A stretch of 64,000 nucleotides of DNA from a bacterium. GTDB taxonomy: Bacteria > Bacillota > Sulfobacillia > UBA995. Within the stretch, counting starts at the first letter, position 1; each line of letters begins with the position of its first letter. This document shows positions 50,630 to 60,011 of the stretch, piece after piece. The translations under genes were made by a program, and so were the position numbers. Below the pieces are notes generated by a model, which had not been told where the DNA came from, searched no databases, and worked only from the letters and a program-made list of their open reading frames with translations. The DNA is taken from assembly GCA_031082145.1 (NCBI GenBank), contig JAVHLP010000003.1:1-64000 (forward strand). The letters are read 5' to 3'.

Positions 50630-52696
50630 GTGGCCGACCGCGAGTTCGCGGAGGTGGCGGTGGACGCGCTGGCCGGGCCGGGCAGCGGCGCCCTGCACTA
50701 CCGCCTGCCCGAGAGCCTGCGGGACCGGGTCGTGCCCGGCGCCCGGGTGCGGGTCCCCTTCCGGCGGGGACAAAGTGACGGCTATCTCCTGGGCTTTGTA
50801 GACCAGCCGGCGGTGGGCGAGTTGAAGGACGTCACCGCCATCCTCGAGGAGTTCCCTCCCATCCCCGCCGACCTCCTGGAAATCGGGCAATGGCTGGCCG
50901 GCCGTTGTGTCTGCGCTCCGGCCGAGGCCCTGAAGGTACTGGCCCCCGCCGTCCGGGCGAAGCCGACAACCCGGGTGATCCTGGCCGTCGACGCAGAGAA
51001 GCTGCCCGCCCGCCGTCCGGGCGGTCCGGCGCGAGTCCTGGCCTTGCTGGCGGAGAAAGGCCGGGCCGACTTCGGGCGCCTGGTCGAGGTGACCGGGTCA
51101 CGCTCCCGGGCCCTGGAGATAACCCGCCAGTTGGAGCGAGAAGGTTTGGTCCGGCTCGAGCGCGGTTCTCGCCGCCATCAACCCGCTCCTGGCGCCTGCC
51201 CGGGGAGGAGGGTGGTCCCCCGGCCAGACGCCAGCCCACCGGCCTTGATCCACGGTGACGGCCGGTTGGAGTTGTACCTGGAGGCGATCGCCGCTTGCCT
51301 GGGGGCGGGCCGCCAGGTGCTGGTCCTGGTGCCCGAGATCGCCCTGGCCCCTCCCATGGCGCGGGTCCTCGAGGAGCGGTCGGGTGCCCGGGTCGTCCTC
51401 TGGCAGGGTGGGATGGCGGGCGCCCGGCGGGTGGCCCAATGGCGCGAGGTAGCCTCCGGTGGGGCGCCGTTGGTGGTGGGGACGCGCTCCGCCGTCTTTG
51501 CCCCGGTGCCGGAGCTAGGCTTGCTCATAGTCGATGACGAACATGATGAGGCCTACAAGCAGCCGGAGACCCCCTACTACCATGCCCGGGACGTGGCCCT
51601 GGAGCGGGCCCGCCGGGCCGGAGCCGGGGTGCTCCTGGGTAGTTCCACACCGTCGCTGGAAGCCTACGGTCACTGCCCGGGAGCGGTCCGGCGACTACCC
51701 CGCGAGCCCCGCCCTCCCGTCACCCTCGTGGACCTGCGGGAGGAGTTGAAGGCCGGCAACCGCACCCTGTTCAGCCGCGAACTCCGGGAGCGGGTGGAGG
51801 AGACCCTGAGCCGGGGCCAGCGGGTGGTTCTCTTCCTTAACCGGCGAGGTTACGCGGCCTCGGTGCTCTGCCGGGACTGTGGGTGGGTAGCCCGGTGCCC
51901 GGCTTGCGAATTGCCCCTGACCCTCCACCTGGGGCGGGCCGAGTTGCGCTGTCACTGGTGTGGGGGGAAGGCAGGGGTGCCCACCACCTGCGGCGGCTGC
52001 GGGTCGGCGGCGGTTCGCCACTTCGGCGCTGGCACCGAGCGGGTGCAAGCCGAGGCCCGGGAGGCCTTTCCCGGGGCCCGGGTTGATCGCCTGGACTCCG
52101 ACATCGCCCCCGGCCGGAGCGAGCAGCAGGCGATCCGCGACCGCTTCGCCGCCGGCGGCGCCGACATCCTGGTGGGCACCCAGCTCGCGGCCCGGACCCT
52201 CGCCGGTGCCGCCCTGCTGGGGGTGGTGGCCGCAGACACCATCCTGCATCTCCCTGACTTTCGCGCCGCCGAGCGGACCTATCAGCTGCTGGATGGGCTG
52301 TGCCGGCGGTTGGGGGAACGGGGACGGGTCCTGGTGCAGACTTATAATCCGGGGCATTACAGCCTGGACTGCCTGGCCCGAGGCGATGCCGACGGCTTTT
52401 ACGGGGAAGAACTGGCCGTCCGCCGGAGCCTGGGGTACCCGCCTTTCTCCGGGCTGGCCCGGATCCTGGTGGCCGGCCCCGCGGGCGCGGCCGGTGAGCT
52501 GGCGAGCGCCCTTCGGGCCGCCGGGGTCCCGGTGCTGGGTCCGGTTCCCGCCCCGGGGGGGCGCGAACGCTGGCGACTACTCGTCCGGGGAGCGACGGCG
52601 GCCGCCGTGGCCGTCGACGTGCGGGCGGTCCTGGCCCGGCCGCCGGCCCGGGCCCGGTCCATCGTCGTAGACGTTGACCCCATTGATGTGGCTTGA
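50630..52696 (+). CDS. priA: Primosomal protein N' (PriA) with degenerate Walker A
   Basis: 688 residues. The 3'-DNA-binding N-terminus, Walker B (LLIVDDEHDEAYKQ), the GSSTPSLEAY motif and the eight-Cys zinc module (CRDCGWVARCPAC, CHWCGG, CGGCG) are kept. The nucleotide-binding loop, normally GVTGSGKTEVYL, is reduced to HGDGRLELYLEAI at residues 208-220, without the essential Gly-Lys-Thr. ATP hydrolysis and unwinding are therefore doubtful. Actinobacterial PriA proteins are likewise annotated as lacking helicase function. GTG 50630 follows GGGAGGGCGGAGGAA. Confidence 0.9.
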   Translation: MADREFAEVAVDALAGPGSGALHYRLPESLRDRVVPGARVRVPFRRGQSDGYLLGFVDQPAVGELKDVTAILEEFPPIPADLLEIGQWLAGRCVCAPAEALKVLAPAVRAKPTTRVILAVDAEKLPARRPGGPARVLALLAEKGRADFGRLVEVTGSRSRALEITRQLEREGLVRLERGSRRHQPAPGACPGRRVVPRPDASPPALIHGDGRLELYLEAIAACLGAGRQVLVLVPEIALAPPMARVLEERSGARVVLWQGGMAGARRVAQWREVASGGAPLVVGTRSAVFAPVPELGLLIVDDEHDEAYKQPETPYYHARDVALERARRAGAGVLLGSSTPSLEAYGHCPGAVRRLPREPRPPVTLVDLREELKAGNRTLFSRELRERVEETLSRGQRVVLFLNRRGYAASVLCRDCGWVARCPACELPLTLHLGRAELRCHWCGGKAGVPTTCGGCGSAAVRHFGAGTERVQAEAREAFPGARVDRLDSDIAPGRSEQQAIRDRFAAGGADILVGTQLAARTLAGAALLGVVAADTILHLPDFRAAERTYQLLDGLCRRLGERGRVLVQTYNPGHYSLDCLARGDADGFYGEELAVRRSLGYPPFSGLARILVAGPAGAAGELASALRAAGVPVLGPVPAPGGRERWRLLVRGATAAAVAVDVRAVLARPPARARSIVVDVDPIDVA

Positions 52697-52707
52697 GGAG
52701 AGGACTC

Positions 52708-54150
52708 ATGGACGAACTGAAGCAGGTGGGGGACCCCGAGCTCAGGGGGCCGGCCGCGAGGGTGAAGCGGATCAACCGGGCCACCCGCGAGGCCTTGGCC
52801 CTGATGGCCGAGGCTATGGGAGCTTCCGGTGGGGTCGGGCTGGCCGCCCCCCAGCTGGGACTGGACCGCCGGCTGGTCGTGGTGGACGTGGGGCAGGGGC
52901 TGGTGCAACTGGTGAACCCGGAGCTGACCCGGCTCGAGGGTACGGTCACCGCCTGGGAAGGGTGTCTCAGCATCCCCGGGCTAACCGGCCTGGTTACCCG
53001 TCACGAGAAGGTCGCCGTGCGGGCCTTGGACGGTCGCGGGCACCGGGTATGGGTTGAGGGCGAGGACTTGCTGGCCCGAGCCTTGCAGCACGAGATCGAT
53101 CACCTGGACGGGGTTCTGTTCCTGGACCGGGCCGAGGCCTTTGAGTATGCGGGCGCGGAGACGGCCGAGGGCGAGGAACGCCCGCCCCGCCGGGGCGGAC
53201 CGCCCGGCCCCACCCCGCCGGTGCCCGTCCGCGACCTCCGCATCGTCTTCATGGGCACGCCGGCCTTCGCCTTGCCCACCCTGACGGCACTGTCGGAAGG
53301 TCCCTACCGGGTAGTGGGGGTGGTGGTCCAGCCCGACCGCCCGGCGGGCCGGGGCGGCCGGATCACGCCGGCGCCGGTGAAGGAGTACGCGCTCAGCCGT
53401 GGCCTACCGGTCCTGCAGCCGGCGCGAGTGGGTGAGAGCCTTGACCAGTTGGCCACCTGGAAGCCGGACCTGATCATAACCGTGGCCTTCGGCCAGCTCC
53501 TCCCCGGAGACCTCCTGGCCTTGCCCACCCGGGGTTGTGTGAACCTGCACGCCAGCCTGTTACCCCGGCACCGGGGGGCGGCCCCGATCCAGCACGCCAT
53601 CCTGCAGGGGGATCCGGTCACCGGGATCACTGCCTTCTACCTGGACGAGGGCATGGACACGGGCGACATCATCCTGAGGCGGCAGATCGCCGTCCGGCCC
53701 GCCGACACGTACGGCAGCCTACATGACCACCTCGCCGTCCTCGGGGCCGGCCTGGTGGAGGAGACGGTGCGGCTGATCGCCCGGGGGATTGTCCCCCGGT
53801 TGGCCCAGGACGAACTCGGGGCCACCCGGGCTCCTCGTCTGACCGCAGCCGACGAGCGTCTTGGCTGGCAGCTGCCGGCGGTGCAGTTGGCGCGGCGGGT
53901 GCGAGCCCTGGCGCCCCGGCCCGGGGCCTATACCGCCCACGACGGGCGCCGGCTGAAGGTGTGGCAGGCCCGGGCGGACACCGGCTCCGGCCGGCCGGGG
54001 GAAGTAGTGGCGGTGGAACCGGACGGAATACGGATTGGTACCGGAGAGGGCAACCTGGTACTGGAGATCGTGCAGCCGGAAGGCGGCCGGTCCATGGCGG
54101 CCGCAGAATATGCCCGCGGGCGCCACTTGAACCCGGGTGCCCTGCTCTGA
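52708..54150 (+). CDS. Fused peptide deformylase - methionyl-tRNA formyltransferase
   Basis: 480 residues in one frame. Residues 1-145 are a full deformylase: GVGLAAPQL (43-50), EGCLSIPG with metal Cys86, and QHEIDHLDG with His128, Glu129 and His132. A 30-residue Pro/Gly/Glu linker follows. Residues 178-480 are a full Met-tRNA formyltransferase: RIVFMGTPAFALPTL, then NLHASLLPRHRGAAPIQ with the catalytic Asn-His, and the C-terminal tRNA-binding domain. The two activities start and finish the N-formyl cycle and are usually separate adjacent genes (def-fmt). No stop or ribosome site separates them. ATG 52708 has GAGGAGAGG upstream. Confidence 0.93.
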   Translation: MDELKQVGDPELRGPAARVKRINRATREALALMAEAMGASGGVGLAAPQLGLDRRLVVVDVGQGLVQLVNPELTRLEGTVTAWEGCLSIPGLTGLVTRHEKVAVRALDGRGHRVWVEGEDLLARALQHEIDHLDGVLFLDRAEAFEYAGAETAEGEERPPRRGGPPGPTPPVPVRDLRIVFMGTPAFALPTLTALSEGPYRVVGVVVQPDRPAGRGGRITPAPVKEYALSRGLPVLQPARVGESLDQLATWKPDLIITVAFGQLLPGDLLALPTRGCVNLHASLLPRHRGAAPIQHAILQGDPVTGITAFYLDEGMDTGDIILRRQIAVRPADTYGSLHDHLAVLGAGLVEETVRLIARGIVPRLAQDELGATRAPRLTAADERLGWQLPAVQLARRVRALAPRPGAYTAHDGRRLKVWQARADTGSGRPGEVVAVEPDGIRIGTGEGNLVLEIVQPEGGRSMAAAEYARGRHLNPGALL

Positions 54151-54168
54151 TGGGCTGGAGGTGACGGC

Positions 54169-54861
54169 ATGTTCCTCTTCGACGAGGGGTTCTTCCTGTT
54201 CGTAGTCCCGGCCATGGTCTTCGCCATGTACGCGCAGGCCAAGGTAAATGGGGCGTACGCCCGGGCCTCGCGGCTCGCCCCCCGCAGCCGGCTGACCGGC
54301 TCCCAGCTGGCCCGGCGGGTGCTGGATGAAACCGGCCTGCCGGAAGTGAAGGTGCAGCGCACTGATCGCCATCTGGGCGACCACTATGACCCCGCCCGGC
54401 GGGTGGTGCGATTGTCGCCGGCCGTGCACGACCAGCCCTCGCTGGCCGCTCTCGGCATCGCCGCCCACGAGGTGGGGCATGCCCTTCAGCACCACGCCGG
54501 CTACGCGCCCTTGGCGGTGCGCAACAGCTTCGTCCCCGTAGCCCGCCTGGGTACGGGGGCGGCCTGGCCCCTCTTCATCATCGGCCTGGTTGTCGGCGCG
54601 GAGCCGGGCATCTTCCTCATGAACCTGGCGATCCTCTTCTTCGGCGGGGCGGTGCTCTTTCACCTGATCACGCTGCCCGTGGAGTACAACGCCAGCTCCC
54701 GCGCCATGGCGTTCCTGCAGACGGGCGGCTACCTGCGGCCGGAAGAGGTCGGCCCCACCCGGCAGGTGCTCGATGCGGCGGCCCTCACCTACCTGGCGGC
54801 CGCGGCCGCGGCCATCGGCAATCTGGCCCGGATGCTGCTCCTCCGGCAGCGCCGCCGGTAG
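54169..54861 (+). CDS. Membrane zinc metallopeptidase (YugP type)
   Basis: 230 residues. An N-terminal helix is followed by the zinc motif IAAHEVGHALQHH near residue 102 and two or three further helices; SRLTGSQLARRVLDETGL and DHYDPARRVVRLSP are characteristic of the YugP family. Its position between fmt and rsmB is conserved in Clostridia. Its substrate is unknown. It overlaps the rsmB start by one base. Confidence 0.88.
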   Translation: MFLFDEGFFLFVVPAMVFAMYAQAKVNGAYARASRLAPRSRLTGSQLARRVLDETGLPEVKVQRTDRHLGDHYDPARRVVRLSPAVHDQPSLAALGIAAHEVGHALQHHAGYAPLAVRNSFVPVARLGTGAAWPLFIIGLVVGAEPGIFLMNLAILFFGGAVLFHLITLPVEYNASSRAMAFLQTGGYLRPEEVGPTRQVLDAAALTYLAAAAAAIGNLARMLLLRQRRR

Positions 54862-56228
54862 TGGCCGGCGGGGCCCGGGACCTGGCCCTGGAACTGCTGG
54901 GTGCGGTCGAGAGTGGCCGGGCCTACCCCGGCCTGGCCCTCGACCGGGCCCTGGAGCGGGGCGGGCTGGCGGGCGCCGACCGGCGCCTGGTCACCGAACT
55001 CGTGTACGGGACCACCCGGACCCGCAACACGCTAGACTGGGCCCTTGGCGTTCACCTGCGCCGGCCCCTGGCCAGCCTGCCGCAGGCCATCCGCAACGCC
55101 CTCCGGCTGGGGGCCTACCAAATCCTCTACCTGGACCGGGTACCGGCCTCGGCCGCCTGCAACGAGTCGGTCGAGTTGGCCCGCCGCTACGGCCACCGTG
55201 GAACGGCGGCGCTGGTCAACGCGGTCCTGCGCCGGCTGGCGGAGGAGGGATTGCCGCCCCTGCCGGAGGACCGCACTGACAGCTTGGCGCTCGCCCATCA
55301 CCACCCTCGCTGGCTGGTTGAACGCTGGCTGGACCGCCTGGGGGCGCCGGGGACGGTGGCCCTGCTGACCGCCAACAACCGGGTGCCCCCCACCGCGGTC
55401 CGCGTCAACCGGCTGCGGTCCAGCCCCGAGGCCGTGCTGGCGGAACTGGGGCGCCTGGGCATCGCCGCCCGGCCGAGCGAGCTGGCGCCGGAGGGGCTGC
55501 TCCTGGACGAGCACCCCCCGCTGCGGGGTCTCGGGCCCTTCCGCCGGGGCGAATTGCAGGTGCAGGATGAGAGTTCCATGCTGGCCGCCCCCGCCCTGGC
55601 CCCCATCCCCGGGGCCGTCGTGGTCGACGCCTGCAGCGCCCCCGGGGGGAAGGCGACCCACCTGGCCGAGCTGATGGGCGACCGGGGGGAAGTCCTGGCG
55701 GTGGATGTCAGCCGGGGACGGCTGCGACTGGTGGAGGAGGCGGCCCGGCGGCTGGGCCTGGCCAGCGTCCGGACCATGGTGGCGGACGCCCGGGAGCTGG
55801 GACGGCTCCTGCCCGGGGCTGCCGACGCGATCCTGGTGGATGCACCTTGCTCGGGTCTGGGCACCTTGCGGCGGCGTCCCGACCTGCGGTGGACCAAGCA
55901 ACCGGCGGACATCGCCTCCCTGGCCCGGCTACAGCGCGCGCTGCTGGACGGAGTCGCGGGTTGCCTCAAGCCGGGAGGAATCCTGCTCTACTCGACCTGC
56001 TCTGCCGAGCCGGAGGAGAACCAGGAGGTGGTCGAGTCTTTCCTGGAAGACGACGGCCGCTTCGGCTGGGAGGATCCGCTCGAGCGGCTGCCGGAAAAGG
56101 CCCGGCAATTGCTGGCCGGCAGGGACCGCCCCGAGGGGTCGCGGGGCCCGGGCTGGCTTCAGCTGTGGCCGCAGCTGGATGGCACCGACGGCTTCTTCCT
56201 GGCCCGGATGCGCAAGGAGCGGGGCTGA
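54861..56228 (+). CDS. rsmB: 16S rRNA m5C967 methyltransferase
   Basis: 455 residues. The NusB-like N-terminal domain (LVTELVYGTTRTRNTLDWAL) precedes the methyltransferase with SAM loop VVDACSAPGGKATHLAE, the two catalytic Cys in DAPCSGLGTLRRRPD and STCSAEPEENQEVV. The GTG start overlaps the previous stop, and the end overlaps rlmN by one base, so the run is densely coupled. Confidence 0.93.
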   Translation: MAGGARDLALELLGAVESGRAYPGLALDRALERGGLAGADRRLVTELVYGTTRTRNTLDWALGVHLRRPLASLPQAIRNALRLGAYQILYLDRVPASAACNESVELARRYGHRGTAALVNAVLRRLAEEGLPPLPEDRTDSLALAHHHPRWLVERWLDRLGAPGTVALLTANNRVPPTAVRVNRLRSSPEAVLAELGRLGIAARPSELAPEGLLLDEHPPLRGLGPFRRGELQVQDESSMLAAPALAPIPGAVVVDACSAPGGKATHLAELMGDRGEVLAVDVSRGRLRLVEEAARRLGLASVRTMVADARELGRLLPGAADAILVDAPCSGLGTLRRRPDLRWTKQPADIASLARLQRALLDGVAGCLKPGGILLYSTCSAEPEENQEVVESFLEDDGRFGWEDPLERLPEKARQLLAGRDRPEGSRGPGWLQLWPQLDGTDGFFLARMRKERG

Positions 56229-57337
56229 TGGATCTCCGGGGCGTGGCCCGCGAGGAGCTCGCCGCGTGGCTGGAGGTGCTGGGAGAACCCGGTTATCGGG
56301 CCCGGCAGATCCTGCACTGGATCTACCGGCGGGGAGTGACCGATCCCCTGGCCATGACCGACTTGCCGGCCTCACTGCGCCAGGAACTGGCGGCCCGGAT
56401 TCGCCCCCCGGAGGCGGTGCTGGCGCACCGGGCCGGTCCCGACGGAACGTTGAAGCTGCTGCTGGGATTCGAGGGCGACGTGGCCGTGGAGTGCGTGCGC
56501 CTGCGTTACGGCTACGGTTACACCGCCTGCGTGTCCTCCCAGGCCGGCTGCGCCATGGGGTGTGCTTTCTGCCGATCCGGCGAGGGGGGGCTGGGCCGTA
56601 ACCTGACGGCGGGGGAGATGGTGGCCCAGGTGCTGGCCTTGAGGGGGCAGGGGGGCCACCGCGGGATCACCCGGGTGGTCGTCATGGGCAGCGGCGAGCC
56701 GCTGGCCAACTACGAGGAGTTGAGCCGTTTCCTGAGGCTGTGCGTGGACCCTGATGGGTTCGGGATCTCGCCCCGGCGGCTCACCGTCTCCACCTGCGGG
56801 TTGGTGCCGGGAATGCGCCGGCTGGCGGATGACGGGCCCGCCGTCACCCTCTCCGTCTCCCTGCACGCGGCTCATGACGAGCTGCGGGACCGTCTGGTGC
56901 CGGTCAACCGGCGATGGCCGCTGGCCGCCCTGCTGGAAGCTTGCCGGTACTACCGGGCCAGGACCGGCCGCCGGGTTACCGCCGAGTACGTCCTCATCGA
57001 AGGTCTCAACGACCGGCCGGAGGATACCGACCGGCTGGCCCGGTTGGTCCGGGGAGCGGTGGGCCACGTCAACCTCATCCCCCTGAACCCCGTCCCCGGC
57101 ACGAGGCACCGGCCGTCGCCGCCGGAAGCGGTGACCGCCTTCGCCCGCCGGCTCCGGGCGGGGGGCCTGCCGGCCACGGTCCGGCGTTCGCTGGGCCGCG
57201 GTGTTGATGGCGCCTGCGGCCAGTTGAGGGCTAGCTTCCCAGCCCGGACGGCAGGGACCGGCGGTCCGGATGACGAACCAGGCCCTGGAGTTCAGACACG
57301 GCTTGGCAGAGAGGGATGTCATGCGGGCGGGGACTAG
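56228..57337 (+). CDS. rlmN: Dual-specificity rRNA/tRNA m2A methyltransferase RlmN
   Basis: 369 residues. The radical SAM motif is CAMGCAFC (residues 112-119 region), preceded by TACVSSQAG; GSGEPLANYEEL and LHAAHDELRDRLVPVN follow. The methyl-carrying Cys lies in GVDGACGQLR, while the tail after it is longer than usual and low in homology (to residue 369), running into the start of the phosphatase gene. It methylates A2503 of 23S rRNA and A37 of some tRNAs. Confidence 0.92.
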   Translation: MDLRGVAREELAAWLEVLGEPGYRARQILHWIYRRGVTDPLAMTDLPASLRQELAARIRPPEAVLAHRAGPDGTLKLLLGFEGDVAVECVRLRYGYGYTACVSSQAGCAMGCAFCRSGEGGLGRNLTAGEMVAQVLALRGQGGHRGITRVVVMGSGEPLANYEELSRFLRLCVDPDGFGISPRRLTVSTCGLVPGMRRLADDGPAVTLSVSLHAAHDELRDRLVPVNRRWPLAALLEACRYYRARTGRRVTAEYVLIEGLNDRPEDTDRLARLVRGAVGHVNLIPLNPVPGTRHRPSPPEAVTAFARRLRAGGLPATVRRSLGRGVDGACGQLRASFPARTAGTGGPDDEPGPGVQTRLGREGCHAGGD

Positions 57338-58070
57338 ATCCAGCCGGGGGAGATCACGCGACATCAACCAGGACAGCCTGATTTATCGCGACTTCCGGCC
57401 GCAGGTGGACTGGGTGCTGGCGGCGGTTGCCGACGGCATGGGCGGCCACCAGGGCGGCGAGGTTGCCAGCCGGCTGGCCGTCGAGACGCTGGTCGCGGTG
57501 GTGGACCGCGAGTTGACGGCCTCGGCCGTCCCCGAGTCGGTCCTGCCCCTGGCCTTCGACGAGGCCAACCGTCGCATCATGGCGGCCGCCGCGGCCAGCC
57601 CGACCCGGGACGGCATGGGCACCACGCTCACCGCCGCCTTGCTCCGGGGACCGGTCGCCCTTCTCGGCCACGTGGGCGACAGCCGGGCCTATCTTGTCCG
57701 GGGCCACGAGGTCAGCCAGCTCACGCAGGATCATACCCTGGTCGGGGCGATGTTGCGGAATGGCGACTTGACCGAGGTTGAAGCCATGGGTCATCCCCAG
57801 CGCCACCTGATCACCCGGGCACTGGGCGGCGATGGGGGGGACGCCGGCGACTTCAGCCGGCACCTCCTGGAGCCCGGAGACATCCTGGTCCTGTGTACCG
57901 ACGGCTTGCACGGACTGGTGGACCGGGGGGAGATCGGGGAGTTGGCAGCCGCCAAAGATCCCCGCCGGGCGGCCGACGACCTGGTACGCCTGGCCTTCCG
58001 CCGGGGCGGCCATGACGACATCAGTCTGATCATCATAGAGCCCTGGGAGAGGGGAGGGCCGGCCGCTTGA
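57321..58070 (+). CDS. PP2C-type protein phosphatase (PrpC/Stp)
   Basis: 249 residues. The metal-binding blocks RDINQDS, VADGMGGHQGGEVAS, GHVGDSRAYL, CTDGLHGLV and GGHDDISLIII are all present. It opposes the kinase encoded next, with which it overlaps by four bases. ATG 57321 is favoured because the family begins with the GxxRxxNQD segment; ATG 57270 would add 17 residues inside rlmN. Confidence 0.93.
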   Translation: MRAGTRSSRGRSRDINQDSLIYRDFRPQVDWVLAAVADGMGGHQGGEVASRLAVETLVAVVDRELTASAVPESVLPLAFDEANRRIMAAAAASPTRDGMGTTLTAALLRGPVALLGHVGDSRAYLVRGHEVSQLTQDHTLVGAMLRNGDLTEVEAMGHPQRHLITRALGGDGGDAGDFSRHLLEPGDILVLCTDGLHGLVDRGEIGELAAAKDPRRAADDLVRLAFRRGGHDDISLIIIEPWERGGPAA

Positions 58071-59968
58071 TCGGGCGCCTGGTGAGCAAGCGTTACCAGC
58101 TGCTGGAGCGCATAGGTGACGGCGGTATGGCCACGGTTTACCGGGGCGAGGATATCCTGCTGGAGCGCAGGATAGCGGTGAAGGTGCTGAAGCCACCGCT
58201 GGTCGCCGACGAGGAGTTCCTGCGCCGCTTCCGCCGCGAAGCCCGGGCGGCGGCCAGCCTCTCCCACCCCAACATCGTGAACGTGTATGACGTGGGCCAG
58301 GAAGGCGACCTCCACTACATAGTGATGGAGCATGTGGAGGGCCGCACCCTCAAGGACCTGATCCGGGAGCACGGGCGGGTGGCACCCGGCGATGCCGTCT
58401 TTCTGGCCGCCCAGATCGCCAGAGCCCTCGAGCACGCTCACGCCAGCGGCCTGGTGCACCGCGATATCAAGCCCCACAACATCCTCATCGCCAACGACGG
58501 GCGGGTCAAGGTCACCGACTTTGGTATCGCCCGCGTCACCACCGGGAGCACCCTGACCTACGGTGACAACGGCATCGTCGGCTCCGTCACCTACTTCTCC
58601 CCCGAGCAGGCCCGGGGGGACCCCACCGAGGCGGCCTCCGACCTGTACTCGCTGGGCGTGGTGCTCTACGAGATGCTGGCCGGCCGGCCTCCGTTCACCG
58701 GTGAAGGCCCCTTTGGCATTGCGCTCAAGCACATTCAGGAGATACCTCGCCCGCTGGCCGAAGCCTGCCCGGGGCTGCCCCCCGAGTTGGTGGCGATTGT
58801 CGAGCGCGTGCTGGAGAAGGATCCGGCGGCTCGCTACGGGACCGCCACCGAGATGCGCCGGGCCCTGGAGGCGGTAGCCCGCAGGCTTCCCCGCGAGAAC
58901 CGTCTGGAACGGGAAGACGACTTCCCGACCGTGATCCCGCCCGCCCTGAGAGAGACGGGTGAGCCGGTGGAGGAGGAAAGGCCCAGGGTGGCAGCCAGGC
59001 GCAAGGGCAAACGGCGGCGGGGTTACCTGGTAGCCGGTCTGGCGGCAGTGGCCGTTCTGGTTACCGCCGGCTACTTCGGCTATCGAGCCTTCCTGAACTG
59101 GTGGGTTGTGCCCGAGGTGATCGTCCCCAACGTGGTGGGAGTCAGTATGGTGCAGGCCGAACGCCGGCTGGCCGAGTTCCGCCTGTCGGGCCGCGTGGTG
59201 GGCGAACAGTTTCACGAGGAGGCCCCGCCGGGCCAGGTGCTCCGGCAGCGGCCGGAAGCGGGCGTACTGGTGCGGGAGGGCCGGGTCATCGAGCTATGGA
59301 TCAGCCGCGGCCGCGAACTGGTGGAGGAGGTCCCCAACGTCGTGGGCCTGCCCATCCGGGAGGCCCGGCTGGCGCTGTTCCAGGAGGGCTTGACGGTGGG
59401 CGGCGAGTTGCCCGTGTACAGCGATGAGATTCCGGCCGAGTTCGTGGTCGCCCAGAGCCCGGCCCCGGGCACCCGCGGCCTCATCAAGGGATCACCGATC
59501 TACCTGGACGTCAGCCTGGGCCCCGAACCGGTGACCTTTGCCCTGCCCAGTTTTGAGGGAGAGGCTCTGGAGGCGGTCAAGCAGCGCCTCCGGGAGATGG
59601 AACTGGTCGAGGGGGCGGTGACCGAAGAGGAGGGCCCGGGGACGCCGGGCACGGTGATGGGACAGAGTCCCGCCCCGGGGACCGTGGTCCAGACCGGCAC
59701 CGTCATCGACCTGGTAGTCGTGAAGGCCCTCGCCCGCCCGACCAAGCAAGTTGTGGTCAGCGTGGACGTGCCGGCGGAGGGACCGAGCAAGCAGGATGTC
59801 AGGGTGGTGGTGGTCGACCGCGACGGCACCCGTACCCGGACCGCCTACCAGCAGGACGGCGTGGCGGCGGGGACCCGCCTGCGGACCTTGATCGACTATG
59901 AGGGCGATAGCGCGACCATCCGTATCCTCATTGACGGGCGGGTGGTGAGAGAGTACGTCGTCTACTGA
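58067..59968 (+). CDS. prkC: PASTA-domain Ser/Thr protein kinase (PrkC)
   Basis: 633 residues. Cytoplasmic kinase domain (1-270) with GDGGMATVY, Lys39 in AVKV, HRDIKPHN (Asp132) and DFG (Asp151); basic juxtamembrane region; one membrane helix near 319-339; then three PASTA repeats (about 350-555) beginning VPNVVGVSMVQAERRL, VPNVVGLPIREARLAL and ALPSFEGEALEAVKQRL. A final 75-residue beta-rich tail is not PASTA. PrkC senses muropeptides and wakes spores in Bacillus. TTG start overlapping the phosphatase stop. Confidence 0.93.
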   Translation: MIGRLVSKRYQLLERIGDGGMATVYRGEDILLERRIAVKVLKPPLVADEEFLRRFRREARAAASLSHPNIVNVYDVGQEGDLHYIVMEHVEGRTLKDLIREHGRVAPGDAVFLAAQIARALEHAHASGLVHRDIKPHNILIANDGRVKVTDFGIARVTTGSTLTYGDNGIVGSVTYFSPEQARGDPTEAASDLYSLGVVLYEMLAGRPPFTGEGPFGIALKHIQEIPRPLAEACPGLPPELVAIVERVLEKDPAARYGTATEMRRALEAVARRLPRENRLEREDDFPTVIPPALRETGEPVEEERPRVAARRKGKRRRGYLVAGLAAVAVLVTAGYFGYRAFLNWWVVPEVIVPNVVGVSMVQAERRLAEFRLSGRVVGEQFHEEAPPGQVLRQRPEAGVLVREGRVIELWISRGRELVEEVPNVVGLPIREARLALFQEGLTVGGELPVYSDEIPAEFVVAQSPAPGTRGLIKGSPIYLDVSLGPEPVTFALPSFEGEALEAVKQRLREMELVEGAVTEEEGPGTPGTVMGQSPAPGTVVQTGTVIDLVVVKALARPTKQVVVSVDVPAEGPSKQDVRVVVVDRDGTRTRTAYQQDGVAAGTRLRTLIDYEGDSATIRILIDGRVVREYVVY

Positions 59969-60011
59969 GGTCTCGGGCCGGGTAATCCGGGCCCACAGCA
60001 ACCTCTTCACC

